Source: Haloarculaceae archaeon
GTDB taxonomy: Archaea > Halobacteriota > Halobacteria > Halobacteriales > Haloarculaceae
NCBI GenBank assembly: GCA_007122455.1
Contig: SKTU01000011.1
Location: 1-64,000 of the forward strand
Length of the DNA stretch: 64,000 bases
Direction of reading: 5' to 3'
Shown here: in pieces, positions 15,680 through 24,663 of the stretch
Numbering within the stretch: position 1 is the stretch's first letter
Layout: every line of letters starts with the position of its first letter
Program-made: the position numbers and the translations under genes
The notes under the pieces: generated by a model
Databases searched by the model: none
What the model was told of the DNA's origin: nothing
What the model saw: only the letters and a program-made list of their open reading frames with translations

Positions 15680-18145
15680 ATGAGCGTGTCAATGGGTTCC
15701 TGCGATCTCTGTGACCTCCCCACGCCCGATCCGCCCGTGACGGGCGACGACGTCGATGGAGCCTTCTGCTGTCGGGGATGTCGCGCGGTCGCGGCGAAAC
15801 TCGACGAGGTCGACGAGGCTGCCGAGTCGACCGTCGATTCGCCCGGTACGGACTTCGACGACGGGGGCGTTCCGGACGACGCCCTCGAGACGTATCTCGC
15901 CGTCGATGGAATGCACTGCACGACGTGTGAGGCGTTTCTCGGGCTACACACCGACGATATCGGCGGGATTTACGCGATGGATGCCAACTACGCGATGGGG
16001 ACGGCTCGGGTCGTCTACGACCCGGAGGCCGTATCCGAGGCCGAACTCCCGGAGCTGCTGTCGGGATACGGCTACACGGTCCGGTTTCGTGACGACGACG
16101 GAGGCCCCGGAGTCGACGATGCTGCCAGGGCGCGCCAGCGCGACACCGTTGAGCGATTGATCGTCGGTGGGTTCTTCACGATGCTCGTGATGCCGTGGTA
16201 CTTCTTCTTCCTCTATCCCAGCTACCTCGGTATGGAGACTGGTTTGATCGCCGTCGACACGACGACCTCCCTCACGCTCTATCTCCCGATGGTGTTCATC
16301 GGTCTGTTCACGTCAGCCGTCCTCTTCTACACCGGCTATCCCGTACTTCGAGGTGCCTGGGTGAGCATCAAGACGCGACAGCCGAATATGGACCTGCTCG
16401 TGTCGGTCGCGGCGCTGTCGGCGTACGCCTACAGTACGGTCGCACTCGCGACCGGGAGCACCCACCTCTACTACGACGTCACCGTTGCGGTGATTATGGT
16501 CGTCACGGTCGGCCGGTACTACGAGGACCGGATTCGAAGCCGTGCGACGGACGCGATCTCGACGCTCACGACCGCCCGCGTCAGCGAGGCCGTGCGACTC
16601 ACCGCCGACGGCAGAGAAACCGTTCCCGTCGGTTCAGTCGAGCCGGGTGACCGACTCGTGGTCGCGCCCGGCGAACGCGTGCCGGTCGACGGTTCCGTCG
16701 TCGAGGGGGTGGCTGACGTCGACGAATCCGTCCTGACCGGCGAATCGCTGCCGGTGACCAAGGAGCCCGGTGACGAGATGGTCGGCGGGTCGGTCGTCGC
16801 CGACGACGCTCTCGTCGTCGAGGTCGGGCCAGACGCCGAGAGCACTGTCGACCGAATCGCGTCGGCACTGTGGGAGATCCAGAGCCGCTCGCCCGCGGCC
16901 CAGCGGCTGGCGGACGCGCTCGCAACGGTCTTCGTTCCGCTGGTGCTCGTGCTCGGGACGACCGTCGCACTCTGGCAGCTCCTGACCGGTGGCACTGTCG
17001 CCGCGGCCTTGCTCGCCGGTCTGACGGTGCTGGTCGTCTCGTGTCCGTGTGCGATGGGACTCGCGACGCCGCTCGCGATCTCCGCCGGTTTACGCGACGC
17101 ACTCGAGCGAGGTGTCGTCGTCACGAACGAGTCCGTCTTCGAGACCGCACCTGACGCCGACATCGTCGTCTTCGACAAGACCGGGACGCTGACGACCGGC
17201 GAGATGCGCGTGACCGACGTCACTGGATCGAGCGAGACGATTCGACTCGCGGCGGCAGTCGAGCGGTTCGCCAGCCACCCCGTCGCAGATGCGGTTCTGG
17301 ATGCGGCGATTCCGGATTCGGGGGGCAACCGCTCCGGAGTGGCGGCCGACGGCGGCGTCTCAGGCGTCGAAGCCGACTCGCCGGACGACCTCTCCGCCGT
17401 ACGTGAACTCCCCGACGCGCGGGAGTTCAACCGCCACCCCGGCGAAGGGGTCTCGGCGACCGTCGGTTCGCGCCGAGTCGTGGTCGGCACTCCGGATCTC
17501 GTGGAGCGAGAAGTAGGTGCGATTCCCGAGGAACTCGACGCTCGCATCGCCGAGGTCGATCGTCAGGGCGGGTTACCAGTCGTCGTCGGATGGGGCGGTC
17601 GTGCCCGTGGCGTCGTCACGATAGCGGATCGGGAGCGAGCCGACTGGGAGTCCGCGGTCGAGACGTTCGCGGACTGTGACGTCGTTGTGCTCACCGGGGA
17701 CGACGGAGCGAGCGCGGGACGGTTCCGCGACCACCAGGCTGTCGACCGAGTGTTTACCGGCGTCCCCCCGGACGGGAAGGTCGAGACCGTCCGCCGTCTC
17801 GCCGCGACGGGGACGACGGTGATGGTCGGCGACGGCACCAACGACGCGCCGGCACTGGCGGCGGCGGATATGGGAATCGCGATGGGCGACGGGACGGCCC
17901 GTGCCGCCGACGCCGCCGACGTCGTGGTCACCGACAGCGACCTCACGGCGGTCGACGACGTCTTCGCCCTCGCGACGGGGACACGTCGGCGCATCCGAGA
18001 GAACATCTGTTGGGCGTTCCTCTACAACGCGGTCGCGGTCCCGCTCGCCGTCGTCGGCCTCATCAACCCCTTCTTCGCCGCGCTGGCGATGGCCGCCAGC
18101 AGTATCATCGTGGTCACCAACTCGCGACGGACCGTGATCCGGTGA
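15680..18145 (+). CDS. heavy-metal (copper) P1B-type ATPase, CcoI/FixI-like
   Basis: This 821-residue pump has all P-type ATPase motifs: the intramembrane C455-P-C457 metal site, D499-K-T-G-T-L-T phosphorylation site, the SHPVAD nucleotide motif, and GD718GTNDAP. The N-terminus has a Cys cluster (C8-x2-C11 and C30-C-x2-C34) like the zinc-ribbon of CcoI/FixI, then an HMA domain with GMHC80TTC83. CPC with this N-terminus points to Cu(I). CcoI-type pumps supply copper for heme-copper oxidase assembly, which fits the terminal oxidase operon about 0.8 kb downstream. General copper efflux is the alternative. Confidence 0.9.
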   Translation: MSVSMGSCDLCDLPTPDPPVTGDDVDGAFCCRGCRAVAAKLDEVDEAAESTVDSPGTDFDDGGVPDDALETYLAVDGMHCTTCEAFLGLHTDDIGGIYAMDANYAMGTARVVYDPEAVSEAELPELLSGYGYTVRFRDDDGGPGVDDAARARQRDTVERLIVGGFFTMLVMPWYFFFLYPSYLGMETGLIAVDTTTSLTLYLPMVFIGLFTSAVLFYTGYPVLRGAWVSIKTRQPNMDLLVSVAALSAYAYSTVALATGSTHLYYDVTVAVIMVVTVGRYYEDRIRSRATDAISTLTTARVSEAVRLTADGRETVPVGSVEPGDRLVVAPGERVPVDGSVVEGVADVDESVLTGESLPVTKEPGDEMVGGSVVADDALVVEVGPDAESTVDRIASALWEIQSRSPAAQRLADALATVFVPLVLVLGTTVALWQLLTGGTVAAALLAGLTVLVVSCPCAMGLATPLAISAGLRDALERGVVVTNESVFETAPDADIVVFDKTGTLTTGEMRVTDVTGSSETIRLAAAVERFASHPVADAVLDAAIPDSGGNRSGVAADGGVSGVEADSPDDLSAVRELPDAREFNRHPGEGVSATVGSRRVVVGTPDLVEREVGAIPEELDARIAEVDRQGGLPVVVGWGGRARGVVTIADRERADWESAVETFADCDVVVLTGDDGASAGRFRDHQAVDRVFTGVPPDGKVETVRRLAATGTTVMVGDGTNDAPALAAADMGIAMGDGTARAADAADVVVTDSDLTAVDDVFALATGTRRRIRENICWAFLYNAVAVPLAVVGLINPFFAALAMAASSIIVVTNSRRTVIR

Positions 18146-18154
18146 GACGCGCCG

Positions 18155-18844
18155 TCAGAACGTTCTGACGTGGCGACGGAGCGTCTCCCCATCCCCGTCC
18201 CGATAGTCGACGACGAGCTCTTTCCCCGTCCTGGTTTCGTCGAGGTCGTCCGCGTGTACCTCGAACGCGAACGGTGGGTCGTCGACGGTTGCGACGACTG
18301 TTCCGCCAGAGGTAGCGACGACGTGGTCGATCCCGCGAGCGTCCTCGACGTGACAGGAGACGACGTCGTCGTCGACGTCACAGACCAGGTTGCCACGAAC
18401 CTCCCCTCGGTCCCCGTCTCCGCCGCCGAGCCCCGGGGCGAACTCGAACATCATGATCCCTGGCGTGAACGTCCCGAAAACGATCACGAGCGTGAAAAAT
18501 ATCGAGAGGTTGATCTTGCCCGAGTGCCGGTTCACCGCTCGAACGTACGGATGTTCGGCGGTTCGTCGAAGGCGTATCGAGACGGGAACGACGACGAAGT
18601 GAGTGAACGGTCCCCAGAAGAGCAGCAGGAAGCCGTACGCCATCACGTACGTGAGGAACTCCCACTCGGGTCGGACGGACAACAGGACGGCGCCGCTCGT
18701 CCAGGCGAAGAAGCCAAGAAAGATCAGTGCACCGCTCTTCAGCCACCTCCAGACTGGCGTGTTGGCGTAGTAGACGCTCAACAGGTCGCGCCACATTCGA
18801 CCGAGATACCACCGAAGCGATCTCGAAGTACGTTGATCTGACAT
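18155..18844 (-). CDS. membrane protein of the heme-copper oxidase locus
   Basis: This 229-residue protein has about three to four membrane helices (from residues 36, 64 and 112) and a soluble C-terminal domain of about 85 residues that reads as a beta-sandwich (LVCDVDDDVVSCHVEDARG to the end). It is the last gene on this strand after subunit I, 66 bp downstream, so it is probably part of the oxidase operon as an accessory or assembly factor. Other haloarchaeal ba3 loci carry small extra cba genes; I cannot equate it with one of them with confidence. Confidence 0.65.
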   Translation of the reverse strand: MSDQRTSRSLRWYLGRMWRDLLSVYYANTPVWRWLKSGALIFLGFFAWTSGAVLLSVRPEWEFLTYVMAYGFLLLFWGPFTHFVVVPVSIRLRRTAEHPYVRAVNRHSGKINLSIFFTLVIVFGTFTPGIMMFEFAPGLGGGDGDRGEVRGNLVCDVDDDVVSCHVEDARGIDHVVATSGGTVVATVDDPPFAFEVHADDLDETRTGKELVVDYRDGDGETLRRHVRTF

Positions 18845-18910
18845 CTTGAGTGTGTTGCGTAGGTGACGTGAACTCGGTAGCCGGCAGACGTCGAATGACG
18901 GGGACGGAAC

Positions 18911-20641
18911 TCAGGCGCCGATGGACCACAGCTGGACGAGGAGGAACCAGTTGAGGACGTAGAGGACGACGAACGTCGCCATGAAAATCAGGCACATTCC
19001 GAAGGTACCGCGCATGTCGACGGCGTGGACCGGCTCTCCGCCGTCCGGTTGCAGTCCGCCGTCGGGGCGCAGCCCGGCATCGTCGCCCTCGTCGAGGCGG
19101 TCGCCGAACAGCAGCGATCCGACTGCAACGAGGACGAACAGAACGCCGCCGAGTATCGCCAGCACGGCAAACACGCCGAAGAGAGACATGAGTGGTGCGG
19201 CCGCCGAGATACTGAAGTCGGTGCCGGGGATCTCTCGAACGACGCTGGAGGTCCGCCGCGGTACGCCGTAGAGGATGCCGAGGTAGATCATGGCCAGCGT
19301 CGCGATACCCATCGCGCCGGCGTAGAAGTACGGCACCAACAGGGCGAGCGTTCCGGAGAGGAAGTCCCGACGGAACATGGTCTGGATGACGAAGAAAACC
19401 AGGCCCATGAAGGCGAGGGTGGTGCCGAGGGCGACGGTGCCGTGGAAGTGCCCGACCGTCGCGAACGTGTTGTGCCACGTCATGTTGAGCTGGAGTTGAC
19501 CCATTAGGACGCCGGTGATGCCGCCGACGAAGCCGAAGAGGATGATGCTGAATATCGTCGCCGAAAACACCGGATTCCGCCACGGCGCCGACGTCAACCA
19601 GCCGAACAGCCCGCCGCCGAGACCGCGCTGACGGCGGCCGGCCTCCAGTCCTGCCGGAATGGCGAAGGCGTGTACCATGCTCGCGAACGCCGCCCCGTAG
19701 AAGGCGTACGACGTGTTGAAGAGTTTCCAGCCGACGCCGAGGCCGGGATCGACCATCAGGTGGTGGGCCGCCCCGAGGTTGATGAAGAACAGATAGAGGA
19801 TGAACGCCGACCGCGAGACCTTCTCGCTGACGACCACCGCCCCGCCGACGACGTGAGTCAGGAAGTACCACACCGTGATCATCGCCAGCAGGTTGATCTG
19901 CTGGGAGCCGTGACCGATCGTCCAGAAGAGCGTCCGATAGACGCCACTGTTGATCGTCTCGATGATGCCGAGTTTCCAGATGAGGCCGTAGCTGAAGGCG
20001 GTGATCCCGCCGAGGATGGCCTGGACGGCGATGATGCTCGTGACGAACGCACCGAAGGTGACGAGCGGGAGCGTCTCCCTCGTTCCCCAGCGCTTCTCCT
20101 TCCAGATGGTGGCGAAGAACGGCAGTGCGGCAATGGTTGCTCCGAGTAGGAAGACGATCGCGCTCGCGAAGAATCCGGTCGGGATGTTCAGCGGGACGTA
20201 GGCCGTGAGCAGCGGTGCCTCCTCGGCGCCGGAGGTCGTCCAGATGAAGTAGTTGACGCCGAGTGCGCCGGCGACCATGGTGATCCAGCCGGCTTTCGCG
20301 AGTTTCGTCAGCGGCAGTCGCCGACCGAGCACCATCGCGCCGCCGACGTAGAGGATCGCGATCTCCATGAACACCATCCAGAAGACGAGGATGTTCCAGG
20401 CGTGCATGCTGAGGTGTCGGTAGTAGTCGGCCTCGCCGATCAGTCCGATAAACTCCCAGCGCGTCAGCGCGACGGTGATGGCGAAGCTGCCACCGACGAC
20501 GAGCGCGACGACGGCCGTCAGCCCGAAGAGCTTGACGTGGTTCTCGGCCGAGCGGTGGATCTCGAGGCCGGTCACCGAGCAGGTCCGGAACCCCTCCTCG
20601 TCGTAGTCGTTGTCGAACAACTGCGTGATAGTCGACAGCAT
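18911..20641 (-). CDS. B-family heme-copper oxidase catalytic subunit I lacking the active-site Tyr (possible NO reductase)
   Basis: This 576-residue, roughly 13-helix subunit keeps the six metal-binding His: H80 (low-spin heme, SMHAW), H244 (CuB), H293-H294 (CuB, GAAHHLMVDPG), H398 (high-spin heme) and H400 (low-spin heme) in VGHFHGT. In ba3 oxidases the first CuB His begins H-P-x-V-Y, whose Tyr is cross-linked to it. Here the stretch is H244-G-S-Q-Q248, so the Tyr is replaced by Gln. NO reductases of this superfamily lack that Tyr. It directly follows the CuA subunit II gene. It could be an eNOR-like CuA NO reductase or an unusual oxidase. Confidence 0.85.
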   Translation of the reverse strand: MLSTITQLFDNDYDEEGFRTCSVTGLEIHRSAENHVKLFGLTAVVALVVGGSFAITVALTRWEFIGLIGEADYYRHLSMHAWNILVFWMVFMEIAILYVGGAMVLGRRLPLTKLAKAGWITMVAGALGVNYFIWTTSGAEEAPLLTAYVPLNIPTGFFASAIVFLLGATIAALPFFATIWKEKRWGTRETLPLVTFGAFVTSIIAVQAILGGITAFSYGLIWKLGIIETINSGVYRTLFWTIGHGSQQINLLAMITVWYFLTHVVGGAVVVSEKVSRSAFILYLFFINLGAAHHLMVDPGLGVGWKLFNTSYAFYGAAFASMVHAFAIPAGLEAGRRQRGLGGGLFGWLTSAPWRNPVFSATIFSIILFGFVGGITGVLMGQLQLNMTWHNTFATVGHFHGTVALGTTLAFMGLVFFVIQTMFRRDFLSGTLALLVPYFYAGAMGIATLAMIYLGILYGVPRRTSSVVREIPGTDFSISAAAPLMSLFGVFAVLAILGGVLFVLVAVGSLLFGDRLDEGDDAGLRPDGGLQPDGGEPVHAVDMRGTFGMCLIFMATFVVLYVLNWFLLVQLWSIGA

Positions 20642-21187
20642 TTACGGTTCCTCCACGTAGAGCGTGCCGTGCATGCCGTTGTGGCCCCGGCCACAGAATT
20701 CGTTGCAGATGACGTGGTACGTACCCGAGTCCTCGAAGGTCATCGGGACGACCCACTCGGTGTCCGGGAGGATCTGGAGGTTGATCTGCTGGCTCAGGCT
20801 GTGCTCCGGGCGGATCGAGAAGCCGTGCTGGACGTCGTACGCTCCCATGTGGATGTCGTACTCCCGCCCCGCTTCGAGGACCACGGGGAGACCGTCCCAG
20901 TTGAACCGCTGGCCGCCGATGTAGACCGAGTCTCCCGGCGGGATGATGTGTCCCTCGTCGGTCTGTTCGGCCTCCTCCTTGTACTCCTGGACCGTCTGTC
21001 GGTATTCGGCCGGCTCGACCGCGTACGTCTCACCGACAGGGTTTTGATCGCCAAAGCGGGTGAAGCCGCTCATCCAGCCGAATATGGCGAGCGACCACAC
21101 GCCCGCGATGCCGAGCCAGGTGGCTTCACGCCGATTGACCGGTTCGTCCCACCAGTTACCTTCGGGTTCGTCGAATGGTCCCGACAT
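20642..21187 (-). CDS. heme-copper oxidase subunit II with CuA site
   Basis: This 181-residue protein has one N-terminal membrane helix (about 23-42) and an outward cupredoxin domain. The dinuclear CuA ligands are complete: H121, C161, E163 (backbone), C165, H169 and M172 in CNEFCGRGHNGM. It takes electrons from a cytochrome or halocyanin-type copper protein and passes them to subunit I. It starts 3 bp after the 48-residue subunit stops, and its stop abuts the subunit I start codon. Short N-terminal single-helix subunit II is typical of B-family (ba3-like) enzymes and of CuA-containing NO reductases. Confidence 0.92.
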   Translation of the reverse strand: MSGPFDEPEGNWWDEPVNRREATWLGIAGVWSLAIFGWMSGFTRFGDQNPVGETYAVEPAEYRQTVQEYKEEAEQTDEGHIIPPGDSVYIGGQRFNWDGLPVVLEAGREYDIHMGAYDVQHGFSIRPEHSLSQQINLQILPDTEWVVPMTFEDSGTYHVICNEFCGRGHNGMHGTLYVEEP

Positions 21188-21190
21188 AGG

Positions 21191-21337
21191 TCACCTCGCA
21201 GGCACCGACAGGATATCCACCAGTCCCCATCCCACGTACGTGATGAAGAAAAAGAGGATACCAGCTACCGCCAGTAGCCATATGCGGTTGTAGAGTCGCT
21301 GCATGACCGGGATGTCCTCGGGATCTTGGTGGCTCAT
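21191..21337 (-). CDS. 48-residue single-helix subunit of the heme-copper oxidase operon
   Basis: The frame from the ATG at 21337 to the TGA at 21191-21193 encodes MSHQDPEDIPVMQRLYNRIW, then one hydrophobic helix and a short tail. It ends 3 bp before the subunit II start, which argues for translation. Single-helix polypeptides of this size (subunit IIa in Thermus ba3, CbaD-like in haloarchaea) occur in B-family oxidases. It is the first gene of the operon; an AT-rich GTTTTAAC box lies about 37 bp upstream. Confidence 0.8.
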   Translation of the reverse strand: MSHQDPEDIPVMQRLYNRIWLLAVAGILFFFITYVGWGLVDILSVPAR

Positions 21338-21598
21338 GCGGTATGAAACCAAATGTCAATGCCAGCGAGGTTAAAACTTTCCTCTATATCAACGTCTCCC
21401 TGATATTTTGTTATTCATTTATACAGGTAGAGGGCTTCACGTTCGCAGTGTTCAGCGTGACCGGCGGCAAGGGCTACGTATGGTTGATTGACACCGGTGT
21501 TGCTACACTGGCGTTCTCGAAACAGCACCTGGCGCCAGTTCGTATAGGATCGCTGAACGCTCGGCCTCCTGAATCATCAACTGCTGCATAGGGACCGC
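21338..21598. other. AT-rich intergenic region upstream of the oxidase operon
   Basis: These 261 bp contain the likely promoter of the oxidase operon (AT-rich stretch 21370-21425) and the DNA after the end of the interrupted histidine kinase gene. No gene or strong repeat is visible. Confidence 0.5.
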
Positions 21599-22073
21599 TT
21601 ACTCATCAAATTCGACACCGGTGATCTCGAATCTGGCTCCATCCTCAGACCCGGCTGTGATTTGCAATGACCACCCATGCGCTTCGATGATTTCCTGAAC
21701 GATTGCCAATCCGAACCCTGTCCCGCTATCGGAGTACGAAGATCCCCATTTGAGCAGCGTCTGGCGTTCGGTTAGCGGAACTCCTGGGCCATCGTCTTCG
21801 ACAAAAAAGCCCGTTCCATCTTCTAATAGACCGACGGTGATCGTTACGTCCTCTCCGCCGTGTTCGATGGCGTTTCGAAATAGGTTCTCGAACACTTGCT
21901 CTAGTCTGATAGCATCCCCCTGAATCGTGACGTCCGTCTCGATATCGAGGGTCGCCTCGGATTGGGCAATGGAGCTCCAGCACGTTTCGGTTAGATGTGG
22001 CAGCGATACCGGTTTCATATCGTCGATCGTCGCTCCGATTCTGGCCAGCTCGAGTACGTTCGTATTGACATCC

Positions 22074-22095
22074 TCCCGCGCCTGGAGACGCGGGA
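22074..22095 (-). repeat. right-end hairpin of the IS element (probable reRNA scaffold)
   Basis: TCCCGCG-8 nt-CGCGGGA stem-loop between the end of tnpB and the right end of the element. In TnpB systems the guide (omega/reRNA) runs from the 3' part of tnpB through this hairpin into flanking DNA, so the guide would begin at 22064 on the minus strand, TACGAACGTACTCGAG, within the kinase gene. No transcript evidence is available. Confidence 0.6.
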
Positions 22096-22127
22096 ATCCC
22101 ACGGCACCGCACCGCTGGATTGGGATA

Positions 22128-23441
22128 TTACGGTTTGCAGTCTACCATCTCGGCTTGCGGTTGGAATCCGCAGGAGAGGTCATACAGGTAGACTCCGGGC
22201 TGTGCCAACCAGCCGGTACTCCTATCCCCACCCAAATCGGGTGCAGATTCGGAGTTACTTTGCTTCAGGTCGAGTCGGATGTTCTCCGCCCCGTTCACGT
22301 CAGCGTTGAACGCCGCATCACATACCTCGCACACGTACAACCCACGTTCAACACGCTGACTATCATCTTCTTTACCACACACGCAACACGTCTTGCTCGT
22401 GTCTTGTTCAGACACCTCCACGACTTCGATACCCTCGACTTTGGCCTTGTATTCGAGGATATTCGTGAAGCGGTCGAACGCCCACCCGTGCAGGTCGAGG
22501 TTGCCGTGCTTGCCCCAGTTCTTCGACACACCGTTCTCGTCCTCACGCACGCCTTCCAGGTCCCCGACGTTGATGCGGCCAACGCCCTTCTCGACACATC
22601 TTTCAACGATGTGTTTTGCTAAGGAGTGAAAGAAGTGAGTGCGGCGTTCCGACCACGTGTGGTGCAGTCGCGTGGCTTCGTCACCACCAGAGTCGTCGCA
22701 TTTGCCGATTTCTTTCGGGAAGTAGTAGCCGTCCTGTTTCAATCGGTTGCCGGGGTACAGGTCGGCGTCTTCGGTGCTGTAGGCAACGGCAGCGAAGTTG
22801 CTGATGCCGAGGTCGATACCGGCTGTCTCGTTGCCGGGAGCGTCGGGAGTCTCGATTTCGTATTTGCAGACGAGGTGGAGATCCCATCGATCCTTCGCCT
22901 TGTCGTAGACGGCCCTGACTTGTTGTAGATTCTCGACCGTGACACCGGGGCGGGTTTCGTACTCTACAAGGATGTACTCCCACGCTTTCGGGTGTTCCTT
23001 GTGATTTGCACCCTTCGAGAGCCGAACCCGATTGTTCTTGGTATCGTGTCGAATACCGTTTTGCTTCCACGTCACCGTACTACGCGGGTGTTCTTCGTGA
23101 ACACGGCGGCCTTGGTTGTCGTAGTAGTTTTCTTTGCGGTAGCCGGGCGGATTATCCCGTTTGTCATCACTGGAGTACCACGAGTTGAAGGCTTCAGCGA
23201 GTTCCTCCAGAACCCGCTGACTGGACTGACTGTGCAGTCCCTTGTACTTTGGATGCGTCTTCAACTCGTCTTTCAACTCCTCGTGGTCGGGAATCTCGCC
23301 GGTTTCCTCCCACACGTCTCGGGAGTAGTAGTTAGCGACGTTCCAGAGTTTGCTGGCCGACCACCCGTGTCGGTCGAGCGATTCCGCGACCTGTGAGTGG
23401 TTACGGATTTCCGCTCGATAGGTGCGGTGGACTTCCAGCAT
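22128..23441 (-). CDS. tnpB: TnpB RNA-guided nuclease (IS605 OrfB)
   Basis: This 437-residue protein has an N-terminal helical region and a split RuvC nuclease. All catalytic residues are in place: RuvC I GID210LGISNF, RuvC II GDLE296G, RuvC III NAD381VNGAENI. The zinc ribbon is C352-x2-C355 and C371-x2-C374. It should be an active guide-RNA nuclease that cuts the empty donor site next to the TTAT tag and so favours retention of the element. The start MLEVHRTYRA at 23441 is preferred; seven more in-frame codons lie upstream. Confidence 0.93.
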   Translation of the reverse strand: MLEVHRTYRAEIRNHSQVAESLDRHGWSASKLWNVANYYSRDVWEETGEIPDHEELKDELKTHPKYKGLHSQSSQRVLEELAEAFNSWYSSDDKRDNPPGYRKENYYDNQGRRVHEEHPRSTVTWKQNGIRHDTKNNRVRLSKGANHKEHPKAWEYILVEYETRPGVTVENLQQVRAVYDKAKDRWDLHLVCKYEIETPDAPGNETAGIDLGISNFAAVAYSTEDADLYPGNRLKQDGYYFPKEIGKCDDSGGDEATRLHHTWSERRTHFFHSLAKHIVERCVEKGVGRINVGDLEGVREDENGVSKNWGKHGNLDLHGWAFDRFTNILEYKAKVEGIEVVEVSEQDTSKTCCVCGKEDDSQRVERGLYVCEVCDAAFNADVNGAENIRLDLKQSNSESAPDLGGDRSTGWLAQPGVYLYDLSCGFQPQAEMVDCKP

Positions 23442-23559
23442 TCTGAACGTCTGTATAATCACTTATACTCGCTTTCTTGTAAAGATTAGGATTGAGAATG
23501 GTGGAATATCCAGCTCTGTCGAAGCCTGTGGAACTGGGTCACGGAGTGACGGCGCGTAT

Positions 23560-23579
23560 CCACGGCCTGAAGGCCGTGG
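23560..23579. repeat. left-end hairpin of the IS element
   Basis: Imperfect palindrome CCACGGCC-TGAA-GGCCGTGG, 19 bp inside the left end of the element. IS200/IS605 left ends carry such a subterminal hairpin as the TnpA recognition site. Confidence 0.7.
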
Positions 23580-24663
23580 TATTTCGCCTGTTCAGCCTAT
23601 AATCCGATCCATTCTCGCCAACGCATTCGACACCCGTTCCAGTTCCTCGCTGTCATCCTTGGATCGGGCGATCTCCAAAAAGCCGTCAGCGACGTTCCAC
23701 GGGTTTCGGAGGTCATGAGCGACGACGGAAGCGAATCGATCAAGCTGATCGTTTTTCCGTTTTAGCTCCTGCGCATACTCCTTCCGCTCCGAGATGTCTC
23801 GGGTATACCCGACAATCCTAACCACTTCACCGTCTTCGGTGACCGGTTTGGCATGCGATTCCACCCACTTTTCATCCGTGCCTGCGGTATCGATTCGGTA
23901 ATCGATTTGAACGAGTTTACCATCCGAAACACGTTCCATCGCCATCGAAACCCGCTCACGGTCGTCGGGATCGATCGCCTGGAGGAAGGCTGACGGTTCG
24001 TGTTCGACCGCCTCCACCGGTTGCTCGAAGACCGTTTCGTACGCCGAATTAATGAACAGGAGCTCACTCCAATCGCCAGCGAATATATACAAGACGTCGT
24101 TAGCCTGCTCACTTAGCTCTCTGAGATATTGTTCAACTTGATCAGCTCGTTGAGCTGTCCGACGTTGTTCCACAACGGTGACGATCTTGGTTGCCAGTAG
24201 CTCGTACTGTTCCGCGACGGTCTCCTTGATCAAGTAATCCGTGACATCCGCACTAATGGCGCGGCTTGCGACCTCCTCGCTTCCGGTATCGGTAAACAGT
24301 ATGACTGGAACGCCGGAGATCTCCTCTCGAGCAGCTTCGAGAACTTCCAAACCCGTTCCATCTCCCAGCTGGTAATCACTGACTATACAATCCGTCTGAC
24401 CGTTCAACTGATCGAGTCCTTCTTCAACCGAGGTAGCCGCTTGGACACTGAGTCTATCGTTCTCACGTTCGAGATTCGTCGCAACCAACCTGGCAAAATC
24501 GGGTTCGTCATCGATGTGGATGACCCGGATCGGTTCAGACATGGATACAAACGGATCGACGTAGGTGAAAATGGTTTGTCTAGATTCGCCTTCTGTGCAG
24601 TAGAACGATCGAATCCGAGTATCGGGACGAATACGCACGTTGTATCGTCGTACGCGTCACGTC

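Larger units (their letters stand above)
22065..23598 (-). mobile_element. IS200/IS605-family element, IS1341 type (TnpB only)
   Basis: This 1534 bp element sits in the histidine kinase gene and carries only tnpB. On the minus strand it follows TTAT (complement of 23599-23602) and ends in GTCAA before TACGAACG. Both ends have a subterminal hairpin: CCACGGCC/GGCCGTGG at 23560-23579 (left end) and CCCGCG/CGCGGG at 22075-22094 (right end). There are no inverted terminal repeats or target duplication, as expected. Without tnpA it must have been mobilised by a TnpA elsewhere. The intact ends and tnpB suggest a recent insertion. Confidence 0.93.
21599..24542 (-). pseudogene. receiver-PAS-histidine kinase interrupted by an IS element
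   Basis: The 5' part (24542 to 23599) encodes a CheY-like receiver (IHIDDEPD; phospho-Asp in IVSDYQLGDG), a PAS domain (about 150-270, ending in GYTRDISERKEY) and the HisKA box FASVVAHDLRNP. The 3' part (22064 to 21599) encodes HATPase_c (LFRNAIEHGGED, VEDDGPGVPL, GTGFGLAIVQEIIEAHGW). Joining them across 22065-23598 gives 1410 bp, exactly 470 codons, with the sensible junction RMDRIITNVLELARIG. The kinase is therefore inactivated by insertion. Receiver-PAS-HK is a common haloarchaeal layout; the signal it sensed is unknown. Confidence 0.93.

Noticed and set aside
18378-20756. Long minus-strand frame (792 codons) covering the oxidase genes in another frame
   Set aside because: Arg/His-rich, without motifs, and it clashes with subunit I, whose metal ligands are clear.
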